The position numbers were made by a program, and so were the translations under genes. A stretch of 64,000 bases of DNA from the NCBI GenBank assembly GCA_035048485.1, contig CM068585.1, forward strand, positions 12,596,501-12,660,500. The letters run 5' to 3'. Positions 1-13,400 of this stretch are shown here, in pieces. Every line of letters starts with the position of its first letter. The first letter of the stretch is position 1. Below the pieces are notes generated by a model. That model made no database searches and was not told the origin of the DNA. It saw only the letters and a list, made by a program, of their open reading frames with translations. This DNA is from Pteria penguin (lineage: Eukaryota; Mollusca; Bivalvia; Pterioida; Pteriidae).

Positions 1-400
1 ATTTTTTACCTTGTGACCTTGGCCTTGACATTTGACTTACTTTTTAAAATCTTTAACCTTAGCCGTAACCAAAAGAGACTGGGTAGTGGGTATTCATACT
101 ACACAAGTATATTCCTTGTGGTAAGACCTTTCTTTTGGTACCAAAATTTTTGACTTTGTAACCTTGGCCTTGACTTTTGACTTACTTTTTAAAAACTTTA
201 ACCTTAGCCATAACTTTTGAAAGAAAAGAGATGGGACCTTCATACTACACGTGTATTCCTTGAGGCAAGACCTTTCTGTCGATACCAACATTTCGGCCTT
301 TTGACCTTAGTCTTTTGTCATAGGTATATGCCCTATTTTGAATTTTGGTGCCGCGGGGGGTATTTGTCCCGTTAGGATAGTTCTAGTTGTTATTGGGTCC
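1..400. repeat. Two degenerate ~145-bp tandem units and an element end
   Basis: The text around ACCTTGGCCTTGAC, TTTGACTTACTTTTTAAAA and CTTTAACCTTAGCC appears twice (about 8-60 and 160-215). Each is followed by a CATACTACAC..GTATTCCTTG segment and ..AAGACCTTTCT. It ends with GGTGCCGCGGGGGGTATTTG near 348, a motif seen again, diverged, at 40660-40680. Probably a mobile-element terminus; its start lies outside the window. Confidence 0.5.
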
Positions 401-1321
401 TTCAGACCTGAGAAGTGACATGAATCTGGTTCAGACTTTTCACTATTGATTCATAAGTTTTTAGTGTATATAATCACTTAACATCATAGTACTATGATAT
501 ATAATTTGTGTCTGAGAACAAAGCATTTTTGAGTCGGCTTCGGTGAAGCCACACTCATTGCAATCACTTTCTTTTCAGGGATTATAACTTTCACTACCGA
601 TATAGAGCTTACTACGCCGCTGAAAAATAAAGTGCCGAAAAATTACTGATGTTGTCTTAGAAATTCTTGATCAGCACAATATACCTTTAGCTCAGTTAAT
701 TTAAGCTAAACATAAACTAATTTAAATAACTCAAAAAAGGAGTTGCAATAATGTTTTCAAATTTCGGGTAATAATATGTAGTTGTGACTACTTTACGATG
801 TGTTTACCACCGACACCGTCGGATGTACTCGATTGTGTAATTCTCCGGACAAAGCATTTGTCTTGATCTTGTATCGCTTGTTTTTATCAAGAAATTTCAA
901 TTAAAGTTTTCCCCAACATGTTCTGGATTTTTAGTTCTTTTTCACATATATGACAAATTTAAAGATCGATCTTCCCGCATTTCCTCTGATAATGAAAATG
1001 CAATATAAATATTTAGGTAAATGTTGTATGTTGTATACTTAAAATCAGCAAAGCCGACTCTCAGGACTTTTGAGTACTTTGATTTTTAAAATTACAAGTT
1101 ATCAAAACAGCATTCTCATATCTAACTTATGTACTTCACCAGAGTGTGTTTTAGGTAAGTCAATATTATACTGTGAATTACCCCTAAAGAACCAAATAGC
1201 CAGAGACCTTGCACTCAGAAGTCATCATTTTGCCATTTATTACCTCATCAGGTATAATTCACTGTTTTGTTATACCTAAACAAGGTCTTCATTATTATAA
1301 CATTTTTCAATCTGATATCAG
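401..1321. other. AT-rich sequence, no gene seen
   Basis: No exon supported. An AG|GTAAGT donor-like site at 1153-1159 and a CAG|GTATAA at 1249-1257 exist, but the preceding reading frames are not CUB-like and do not fit the phase of the exon at 1322. The missing first half of CUB1 was not found. Confidence 0.4.
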
Positions 1322-1422
1322 GTTCAGCTATTGCTTGGTAACTCTCTTATGCATCCAACCGAGGTAGTAGAAGTGTATGATGGAACCCGACTCGACCCGG
1401 AAAAGCTTCTCATCAGATTCAG
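1322..1422 (+). CDS. Gene 1 exon (CUB1, middle part)
   Basis: Reads [20 protein letters not shown] followed by [13 protein letters not shown], which is the typical mid-CUB strand ending in a 'VYDG' motif. Acceptor ATATCAG, donor TTCAG|GTATAT; the exon enters in phase 0 and leaves two bases. It is the first exon I can support. The N-terminal half of this CUB domain is not recognisable upstream in the window. Confidence 0.8.
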
Positions 1423-4400
1423 GTATATATTTTTCCATCATTCATGGTAGGTGTGACAAGCCAAACAAGAGATACTTACTGTCTCATACTTATTTTGTCT
1501 CATATTTACTGTCCCATACTTACTATCCCATACCGATGGTCTAATACTTAACTATTGCATACTTACTGTCTGATACTTATTGTCTCATACTTGCTGTCTC
1601 ATGCCTACTGTCTCAAACTTACTGTCTCATAGTTTGCTCATACTTACTGTCCCATACTTGCTATCTCATACCCACTGTCTCATACTTACTCTCTCATACT
1701 TACTTTCTTATACTTATTTTGTCTCGTATTTACTGTCTCAATCTTACTGTCCCATACTTACTGTCTCATATTTACTGTTTCATACTTACTGTCCCATACT
1801 TAACTGTCTCATACTTTCTGTCTCATACCTTATGTCTCACACCCACGTTTCATACTTACTGTCTCATACCTACTGTCTCATACTTACTGTCTCATACCTA
1901 CTGTCTCATACCCACTGTCTCATACCCAGTGTCTCATACCCACTGGCGTATACCCACTGTCTCATACTTAATTTGTCTCATACTTGCTGTCTCATACTTA
2001 ATGTTTCATACTAATTTTGTCTCATATTTACTGCCCTATACTTACTGTCTCATACTTACTGTCTCATACTTTCTGTCTCATACCTACTGTCTCATACCCA
2101 CTGTCTCATACCCAGTGTCTCATACCCACTGGCGTATACCCACTGTCTCATACTTAATTTGTCTCATGCTTGCTGTCTCATACCTACTGTCTCATACCTA
2201 CTGTCTTATATTTACTGTTTCATACTTATTGTCTCATATTTTGTTTTATACTTCCTGTGTTATATTTGTTGTTTAATACTTATTGCCTAATACTATTGTC
2301 AAGGGACCATGAATGTCCATAATGGTTATAATGTTGTGAGTGCCGCAGTACTACATTGTCATTTACTGTTCCCTGGCATCTGTTTTCACTTAATCTTCTG
2401 TAGTCCATGAATATCTTCAGGTTAGTGTACATGTAATATCGTATTTACAAGGTCAGTCAGATAAAGATACATGTGTTTTGAAATGTCATGTGGAAATATA
2501 ACTCTTTTAACTAGATTTCTGTTGAGCTCTAGATTTTAATGAGGATGATCATATTCTATTACAGAGCTGATACTAGATATTTCTTGACATGACAGTGTTT
2601 TTAGCTCACCTGAGCCAAAGGCTCAAGTGAACTATAGTCATAGTGCGCCGTCCGTCGTCGTCGTCGTCCGTCGTTAACTTTTTCACATTTTCGACTTCTT
2701 CTCTGGAACTACATTGCAGATTTGGATCAAACTTTGTGTAAATGATGTACTCAAGGTCCCCTACTAAAATTGTGTTCGGGATCAGATTCCCTCAGGGGTG
2801 GATCCAGGGCGGGGCCAAAAGTGCCCAAAAGTGTACCCCTCTTCAAACATCTTCTTCTCCAGAACCAGTACATAAATGGAGAAACTAATTGCATTTCAAC
2901 AATATATAAAGATGGGTTATTAAAAATTGTGTTCGGGGTTAAGATCCGTCAAATAGAAATTTACGCTTTTTTGACGTGTTTCTGGACTTAGTCATTTCAA
3001 TGAAGAAAAGTGTCATGTTTTTCAATTAATTGATATTGATGATTTCTTAATGGCTATTTTGATCATAATTGTGGTAAGGAATATTATTGTGAAAGAATTT
3101 TGTCATTATCTCAATTTTTGGATTTTTTATGAATTTTTTAAGACTTCCAAAAAAAAAGGGGGGGTTGGCCATTTTTCACATTTTCAACTTTTTCTACAAC
3201 ACCACATGAAAGATTTTAATGAAACATGCAATACATGAAGTACTAAAAGTTCTCTATCAATTTGGTAAATTTCATCCAAATTGGTTAATAGATAATGCCA
3301 CCATGTCTAAAAAGTAGGTCTCACAATGGTACATAATACCACTTGGTAATTGAAATATGGAGAGTAGCGGTTCAAATCCAGCTGTGGTCAAAAAAAATTT
3401 TTTTTTTTTTTACACATCTAAATAAGCTTTTAGATGTTTCTCAACACTCAACATATGAAATTAGGAATTTTACGTTTAAGACTTCCAAAAAAAAAGGGGG
3501 GGGGGGGGGGTTTGGCCATTTTTCACATTTTCAACTTTTTCTACAAAACTGTTTGAAGGATTTTAATAAATCTTGGTAGAAATAAGTCACTTATGATCCT
3601 CTTCAAATTCTGTTGTTTTCGTCCAGACCTCTTTACAGGTGGTGCCACCATAGTCAAAAGTAGGTCACAAAAGAGTTCCCTCCTTTAACAATATTCTTTT
3701 TCATACGGGCTGTATACAGAGACAAACAGAATGCATAGAAATGATCTAGAGGGATGAGTGAAGACGTATTGTCATTTTGGTTCCCTTCCAAAATCAAATT
3801 TTAGAATTTTTTTTCGACATTTCTTTGGACTTGGTGATTCAATGCAGAAAAAAAAGTGTCATATTTCCTAGTTAATTGATAATGATGATTTCTTATGGAC
3901 TATTGTGATCATAATTATGGTAAGGATTGTTACTTTGAAAGAATTTTGTCAATATCTCAATTTTTGGATTTTCTATGGATTTTTTAAGACTTCCAAATGA
4001 GGGTGTATAGGAACAATTCAATCACATTTTTCACTTCTGCTGTTATACCACATAAAAGATTTTAATGAAACAAGGAATACATGAAGTACTAAAGGTCCTC
4101 TATCAATTTGGTAAATTTCATCCAAATTGGTTAACAGATAATGCCACCATGTCTAAAAAGCAGTTCTCACAATGGTACATATACCACTTGGTAATTGAAA
4201 TATGGAGAGTAGCGGTTCAAATCCAGCTTTGGTCAAAATTTTTTTTTTCATTTCTTTACACATCTAAATAAGTTTTTAGATGTTTCTCAACACTCAACAT
4301 ATGAAATTAGGCAATTTTAAGTTAGATCTGGACAATATTTGAAACAATTGTTGTTTATGACCCAGACTTGAAATCAGTCAACAAAAGGCCCCACCTAAAG

Positions 4401-7400
4401 AAAATGACTAACTTGTTGCCCTGAATGACTTCTTGCAGAGACAAAGGAAATGCTTAATATCAAAATCACCTGAATGGATGTGCAAAAAAGTGTTGTTTTT
4501 TATTCTAGCCTGAAATAAAATTTGACATATTTTCAACATCTGTGTTGACTTAGTCACATTAATGCAAAAATAAATGAATTCTTCCTTCATGCATGACTGA
4601 TCATCTAGGTACTCAGGTGAGCGATATAGGCCCATTTGGGCCTCTTGTTTTTTTTCTTCTTCATATCAAGTCCGTTATAAGGACCCTTCCTAATGGAAAT
4701 TTCATTGATTTTTTCCAAAATTTGTCTAAATTTTTCCCAAACATTGATCTTTTAGCATTATGCAAATGGGCCAAAAGTTCCCAAATGAGAAGGCATAGGC
4801 ACCTTTGAAAAAATAAAAAAAGAACACTGCATGAAAAAGTAGGTAAATACCCTGTCATGAACTTGGACTATATATGAGATGTGGTGAGTTACAACTTGTC
4901 ATAACTTTTCCATTGTCATGCAGAGCTGGAATTAATGTTTTTACATGTCACAGAAATGTCTTCTCATATAGTCAGTATTGTACAATCAATGGTCACAATT
5001 TAAAAAACAGTAAGCTCCTGATCGTGACACATTGTTAAGAAATGGATCCCATTACAACTTGTAACAATGCTTCATGTGTCATGCAGAGCTCAAACTCATG
5101 CCTTAACATATCATAGATTTGTCTCTTTATATCCCTGGTCCCTGTCAGGTAGCACCCAGTATTTTAAAATGATCATTAAAGTTTTTGTTTCATACACATG
5201 TCAAATATATGTGGACTAGATGTTTACCAGTTTTTTAACATGTGTTGAACACATATCTTCACAGTTTTCATACCAAATAACAATATGTCTCCTTCACTTG
5301 TAGTACACTTCTTGTAATTCATAACAAAGTCATGCACATTGTTGTAACTCTTATAAATGTCTTGAGTTTTGGCTTATGGAAAAGTGTCGTACACAGATTG
5401 TACAGAGGTTGAAGACTGTTCTGAAACCAAAATTATTGTACTGATTGCATATCAGTGTGGAAAAGAACACAAGTAATGTGGGGTGGAGTGTGTGTAATGT
5501 AGAAGAGAACTTGAGCAGGAGTCGCAGACAACTCATAAAGTTTTGGGGAATTATAACTCGCTGACATTGGTGGTAGCTTGTAGCTCCTACTTATGACAGG
5601 GTATTGAAGGATCACTTTATTAGCTATAGAAGTATGCAACTGTTTTCATTTAAACCCTAACTTTGAGAAAGTTACAAAAATCCCTTGAGATTATGAATGA
5701 AATGTTATGAATGGAACCCACACAGTGCTGAAATAAAAAACGGGCTCATGGACAGAGAATCACGGAACTTCATGAAGGCTAATTTACATGTTTTGTATAG
5801 TATAGGTTACTTTTAATTTAAAGTTGTTTTCTCTGTCACATTTTTAGGTCAGGCACATCATTTATTCCTGTTACTGGAAGTCAGGGGAAGATTTTACTTG
5901 TGACCACAAATTTCAACAATCAAGAATTCTTAAATGGTTCTTTCTCCAGCAAACCTGCAGGTACAGTAAGACATCAAAACTTTCACTTTTGACCTACATT
6001 TAAAGAAAATTAAACATCTTTGACTGACTACAAAATAGATGTAGATATATCACAATGCTGACAGTACTGTTACCTTGATATATCACAATGCTGACAGTAC
6101 TGTAATGTAGACATATCGTATTGTTGTCAGTACTGTAATGTAGACATATCGTATTGTTGTCAGTACTGTAATATAGACATATCATAATGCTGACAGTACT
6201 CTGATGTAGATAAATCATAATGCTGACAGTACATTACAGTACTGTAATGTAGACATATCATTTTGTTGTCAGTACTGTAATGTAGATAAATCATAATGCT
6301 GACAGTACTGTAATGTAGATATATCATAATGCTGACAGTACTGTGATGTAGATAAATCATAATGCTGACAGTACTGTGATGTAGATATATCATAATGCTG
6401 ACAGTACTGTGATGTAGATAAATCATAATGCTGACAGTACTGTGATGTAAACATATCAGTGCTGTAGATATATCACAAGTGTAGCTTTTAAAAAAGCTTA
6501 GGTTTCTATCGGAATAGCATTTTAAAAATGTTGAAAATGTTGTTTACAAAGTAAAATGGCTTTATGTAAATAGGAATTACTAGTTTTTGAAACCATCTTT
6601 TTTGTGCAGTTGTTAATTTTCCTGCTAAAAACTCTAGAGCATCGTCTCGTTTTTTCCTTATTATGAAAGTAGTCTCGCCCTTTTTCCTTTATAGGAAAGT
6701 CTCTCGGGTGTTATCGTTAATATTTAGAAATAAGTTGTTCTTTGTCATGAGCAAATATTTAACATAATGTTGACAGTACTGTAATGTTGACATATCAGTG
6801 CCATAATGTAGATGCATCAGAATGCTGACAGTATTGTGGTGTAGATCTATCATAATGCTGACAGTACTATGGCGTAGATATATCATATTACTGACAGTAC
6901 TGTGATGTAGATATATCATATTACATGTACTGACAGTACTGTGATGTAAATGTTTATTATAATGCTGAAAATGCTGCAAATAAATGTAGATTAAACTTAA
7001 AAGTTTGTTCATTCTTTAACACTGCTGCAGAATTAATATAAATATGTTTTTGAAAGGGTGTACTATCTCCATTATTACTATATGAAGAACATAATATAAA
7101 TTAAGCCTGATTTATCTTCATTGTTATTTTATAAAGAACTTTTGATTGTATTTTGTCAGGGTGTGACGAGATTATTACGGGATCCTCAGGTAGTTTCCAG
7201 TTGGATCGGGAATTTATCAAGACAACTTGTTCCATTGTTATCAACCCTCATCTTAATGGAAACTTTACTCCAAACAGTATGTATGTTATATAACTAACAT
7301 TCATATACAGTCATATTAGTTTTGATTGGTCAACAAGAAGAAAACATGACCACTGAAGCCACACAATTACAATTGTAGTGACATTGAAAAGATTACAATT

Positions 7401-10400
7401 ATGCTGGTAATCATGTGGTCGTAAATAACAATAAGTAATAGATATCTGTAACATTAAGAGATAAAAGTAACCTTTCTATAGCGAATTTATACTAGATATC
7501 TACCAACTGATGACTACCATGTAAGTACTTTTATATCATATTAAGAATCATTTATGAAAGGAGAACAAAAGTTTAATTTGACATTAACAAATGCAGTAAA
7601 ATCAGGATATGCTTTTTAGATATCTCTAATAATTTAAGAAGGAAAAAATATTACTTTACTTGCATAAATCTTATAAAAGTATGCTATATCATATTCAGTT
7701 TACTTTAAATTTAATAAATGGAATGGAATCAAGGGGCTGACTGGAATAGTAATCAGAAGTTTGACTTCAACATATATTTTGGAATCAGACTTAGGAATTA
7801 ATTTGATTAAATTGGAGGTTCAAGTTATCCATGTTTGACTAATGAATATCAAGTACACATGGTTTTATAGATATTCATAATTTATATTTTCATGTTCAAA
7901 GTATTGAAGTTTTCTTTAATTTTTAGGTGTAACAGTACTCAATTTACTGCCCTCTATCAGTATTTGTCAGAATGAGACCCTAACAATATATCAAGGAATG
8001 TCTGCTAGTGGTCAGAGACTAGCCACAATAACCTATGGCACTCAGAATGTCAAGGTCATCCCTCCAATCTACACTGAAGCACACAATGGATTTAGGTGAG
8101 TGACCATTGGTCAGAGATTCCCCACAGCTGTGAGGAATTTTTTATGTACTAATATATACCATGAGATGCGGCCTTGGTTTATACTGTCTCATCAAAATAA
8201 ACGATGGGAAGGCAGAAACAGAGAAAATTCCTGAATGAATAGCTTGGATAGTTCTGTGTGATGCAACTGGAAAAACCTACCTTTGAAAACTATATTTAGA
8301 GTAAACAATGATATAGAGCTTTCAAAATGTGCCAGTTGTGATACCTTAGTCAGTTGAAATCATGAAAATTACTGGCAAAAATGTTTAAGCAGGAAAAGGT
8401 ATCCTTTCATAACTAGTCTATCGCTGTATTGGGTACCTCCTTATCTCAGGAAAGTGTCATAAATGGCCTATTGCTGGTATTGGGTACCTCCTTATCTCAG
8501 GAAAGTGTCCTAACTAGCCTATCCCTGGTATTGGGTACCTCCTTATCTCAGGAAAGTGTCATAACTAGCCTATCGCTGGTATTGGTACCTCCTTATCTCA
8601 GAAAAGTGTCCTAACTAGCTTATCGCTGGTATTGGGTACCTCCTTATCTCAGGAAAGTGTCATAACTGGCCTATTGCTGGTATTGGGTACCTCCTTATCT
8701 CAGGAAAGTGTCATAACTAGCCTATCACGGGTAATGGGTACCTCCTTATCTTAGGAAAGTGTCATAACTGGCCTATTGCTGGTATTGGGTACCTCCTTAT
8801 CTCAGGAAAGTGTCATAACTAGCCTATTGCGGGTAATGGGTACCTCCTTATCTCAGGAAAGTGTCATAACTGGCCTGTTACTGGTATTGGGTACCTCCTT
8901 ATCTCAGAATAGTTCTGTTTCATTCTTATCTTTTTTAAAACCATGCATAAAACTGAAAATCAAGAAAATTTCCATTACACTGCTTTATTACAAGAGCTTG
9001 ACTACCGTATTTACTCGAATATAATACGCACTTTTTTTCGCCAGTTTAACCCCTCATTTTCTCACTGCGTATTATACATAGGGTTAGAAATCTGGAACTT
9101 TTTTTCCACACTTTTAAGCTTCAGTGGCAGATTTAGAGGGGTGCGTGTGTCCATTAAAGTATCTAAAGCCATCAATCAAACCCACAAGGCATGAGATATA
9201 TCTATTGTCTGTTTACTATCTGCTTCCCGTAGTAAATGCCCAAGGTGATAACAGGAGTAATGTCTGCAGTGTGCCATTCAATGAACACGATAGAATGCTT
9301 GCGCTGTGTTATCTAGCAATGGTTTCTGATTAGCAGATTGTACGGGTTATTATAATTTAACCTTAACTGGTTAATCGATAGTTACGCAACAGATGAAACT
9401 ACTTGACCGTAACGACACGAGCATCAGTTTGGATAACTCTCATTCATTCATTCTTTATATATTTTGTCTTCACAAATATTTGCGATCTCCGCGTAAACTT
9501 GACATAGATAGTAGACACGCACGTTCATTCTAACGAGAGAGAAAAAAATGAAGCGATCATTTTGGACGGGTACTAGTTTGATTGTAAATGAAATGAAAGA
9601 GAGATAAGCATTGATATCACATGATGAATAAAGACTGGTTGTTCTGTGTCGCTTTTGATAACCATACACGTTACGGGATTACACTGTAAAAGGTATATGT
9701 CAAAGCAAATTCAGTTCGCAGTCTTGCTGCTTCGACACAAAATTGACATCTTTTTTTAGATTTTCCCCCTGCGTATTATACACAGAGTTAGACTTTTTTT
9801 CATGATTTTCGAGGTCATTTTTAGGGGTGCGTATTATATTTGAGTAAATACAGCACAATGGAAGAAATTTATTACTGTTAGAGATTCGTACATAATGAAA
9901 ACATGTGATTTAAGGGGATGGAATTGCAATCATTGCTAACTAGAGTTGAATTTTTATCTCTTTGATCAGATTAGAACTAGACAGTGTGAATGCAAACTGC
10001 AGTGATAAAGAGAAAGGGATTGCTTTTTCAGGAAACTATTGGACACAACCAAGTAAGGGATTGTTCAAGTGTTTTAGCACTGTTCTTTCATATGTTATAT
10101 TTTGCTGTTTGTCATATACTATAGATATAAATGATAACTATGTTTGATATGCACTAAATAATGTTTGCAGAATAAAATTTCTACTCAATATATATGTATA
10201 AAGTTATACATGGTTGTCTTCAGATTTACGTTTTGTAGTCAGAATCCTTACTACTAAATGTCCTAACTTTGAAATACCATAAAGTACAAAATATCATGGC
10301 TGCAAATTATCCTTACTACACAATGTTGTGTTTTGTTACTATGGAATCATAAGTGGGAGTGGTATACCGTTATTTCTATATTCCTAAATGAAGGTTCATA

Positions 10401-13400
10401 CATACATAGAAATACACATATTTAGTTTTAAGTTTGATCAAAGTTAATACCACTTGATTTGAAACCTTTATATTGCAATTGAAAATCATTGTATATGGTA
10501 GGAAAATAAAAAAGCTGAAAGATGTATTCTTATGTGTACTCTAGAAAACACTTGGAGAACACAATGAGCAGTGTTCATTTCAGTACTACATTATCTTTGA
10601 ATTTGAGAATTCACACTTGAAAGTTGTGAATGTTTTTCTGTTACCTCATATTGTCAAATACTGAGACTGAAATAATTAAATGTCTAACAATAATTGATAA
10701 CCATTAGTCTGTGTATTATTGTACCACTCAGACATCTTCCTCCAATTTTAATTAATAAAAGGGGAAATTCCTGACAAATGATGTTTACTATTTAAACATT
10801 TGCACTACATTAGTGTAATGTCACAATCCAGCATTATTTTAACAAAGAAAGTCAAGACAAATAGTGGATTTTTGTCAGGCATTAATAGATCCATGCACCA
10901 TAATAAACTGGTGAATGATCTGTTATGATGGTATATATTTTTGATGCAGATGTGTATTGAAGTTCTCTATGTTGTAGATTGTGGCCAGCGTTTGACCTCC
11001 AGTAATGGCACCTTGACCTCTCCGCACTATGGTAACATGTATCCTCTGAACTCGCACTGTGAATGGCCGCTGATGATCAATATTACTGGGGATATGACAT
11101 TATATATATCTGTACAGGATTTACGCCTTGTTTCACAGCATTCCCTCTCTGTCACTCTGGTATGTCACATATATATATATGTCAAATCATACACCTTGGA
11201 CAGGTTGTCAGGTAGCATATACATGGATTAAATATTGCATGATAAGATCATGAATTTGCTGTTCACCCCTGAATAATGGTGTAGTAGATATTTACTGTAT
11301 GGATGTACAGTTGTCTCCCCATTTCTTGAACACAAATACCAAAACTTTCTCATTAGCTCAAGCTGATTTCATACCTGTCAACCTCCAGTATCCAAAATAA
11401 GGGAGCTCTTTCTCAGAAATAAGGGAGATTTGCCAAAAATGAGGGAGAATATACGTAAATGTAAATCGCGACCTTTTTTCACCTCATTTCCGATACAGTA
11501 TGTAAACGAAATGCAAGGTAACATTGCAGTGATACTTTAATTTTCAATATTACACATTCTTATTGCTTATGTTTAAGATTGTATTGCATAGTGGCTCTTT
11601 AGCTTTCTGCAAGACATGGTCTGATGACTCATGTCTGAACACACAACATTTTGGTTTTGCTTTGTAGCCAACATGTCATAGAACATTTTCTTTCATTCAA
11701 CAACATTCTCTAATGATTTAAACTTACCAAGACATGGTTTTATGGTAAAATTAACTAGAACACTGCTCAAGAAATTGACATGCTGTTTAGAAATGTAAAC
11801 AATTGTCTTCACTCTTCTATCAGAAGCAAAATCCCGAAAACCCTGAAAGTTCAACATCTAGTCCTGTAAGCGCTTTAAACTACCTCAATCGATGGTTTTC
11901 CCATTCAAGCTTTTTGTAACACTGTTTATTTTGATGTATTTACGATGTCAGCAATGAAAATCAAAGAAAATTGAAAGCAATGTTCATGGAAAGAGATGAT
12001 TGTTAAAATGTGGGAGTTTTAACTCTCCCTTGCGGTAGAGACACCAATGTGGGATTTTTTGAAAAAATTGACAAAACGCAGGAGACTCCTGCATAATTCG
12101 GGAGGGTGACAGGTATGTGATCTAAAAGTCCAAATTTCTTTCTTTTATTGTATTTCTACTCTCTATAACTTGAATTGGATAAGTTGAATTTTCAATAACT
12201 CAAAATAATTTTAAATTTCCATAATCTATTACCTTTATATTTTTATCTTGAACTTATGATTGATAGTGCAAAGGTGACTATCAAGCTATCAAACAAAGTA
12301 ATGTCCTGAGATAAATGAAGGTTTACATTTACTATTCAATCATTGTGGAAGATTACATAAGCAGTGAAGGTGTAGCTGTGTAATCTACCGGACATTTTAA
12401 TCGTAGGTAATCAATAAGTTTGTATTGTAATTAATGGAATATGTTAATGACCAAGACAAGATATGTATAATTTGCTGAATCCTTGCTGAATTCTTATGCA
12501 GTTACCATAATCACTGTGTATTCTATATTAGCGTTAGGTGTAAAATAGAAAGTATACTAGAGCATTTTTTTTCTCGACAAGAACACTGTCCAGGTAAGAA
12601 TGTCCATGTAAGTGTGATTGCTGAACTTTCAGCAAAATACTTAGATGATAAGAAAGTCAATTGACCATGATCCAGACACTGGTTGTAAAGTCTTATGCTG
12701 ACTGTTGGAAAGTTACTTTCATGTACAGTTAGAATAAAAAATTAGACACTTTCAGAAGTGTAGAAAACCACCTTACATATAAATATATACAGTGTAACTT
12801 TGTGTAAACTATAGTTTATGAAACTGCTTATGCTTAATTTGCATTTGTTGAATTTATATAATTGGGCATTGTTGCATCTGAAAGGGTACAAGGTATCCTA
12901 AGAAAATCCCTATGTAAGTGCACTGACAAGAGAGATAACTCTTACAAACTTGGACATTAATGTTGTGGATCATGAGCTCAGTCTTTCGGTTTACATGGTC
13001 CACTAGGCTCTAGGTGAGTCAACTGTACTTGAAAGATATGGATGAGTTAGATCAACTTGCACCACATTCAGTTGGGTGCAGTCCTGACATGATACTGTGT
13101 TAATATCACATAATGATATTCTGCTATGCATGTGTGTGCAAACACATAAAACAATTATAACTTGACGTAGAAGTAGCTCTAACACCCTGAACCACTTCCA
13201 CTTTCCCCATGCTTTTGATAGCATGTTTTGCTGTGTTCACTCACAACCGTTTTCCTTTGCTTAGAACAAGAACTGAATTTAGAAGCATTCAAAAGCATTA
13301 TAACAGAAGGGAGATCCATGTTGCTCATTTTTGAAGAAATTAATTGGAAAAATACTGCATGCAATTTGTATTTTGAAAAATATTGTTAAATGATTCCTTT

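Noticed and set aside
1580..2276. Two plus-strand frames rich in Tyr/Leu/Ser/Cys
   Set aside because: Products of the 14-bp repeat; both frames read the same array and lie within a gene 1 intron.
2770..3579. Several 60-80-residue frames
   Set aside because: Inside a non-autonomous mobile element; similar frames recur in its other copies, open by chance in AT-rich sequence.
9124..9669. Short frames near 9.1-9.7 kb as a host gene
   Set aside because: They lie within the TIR element and match no family.
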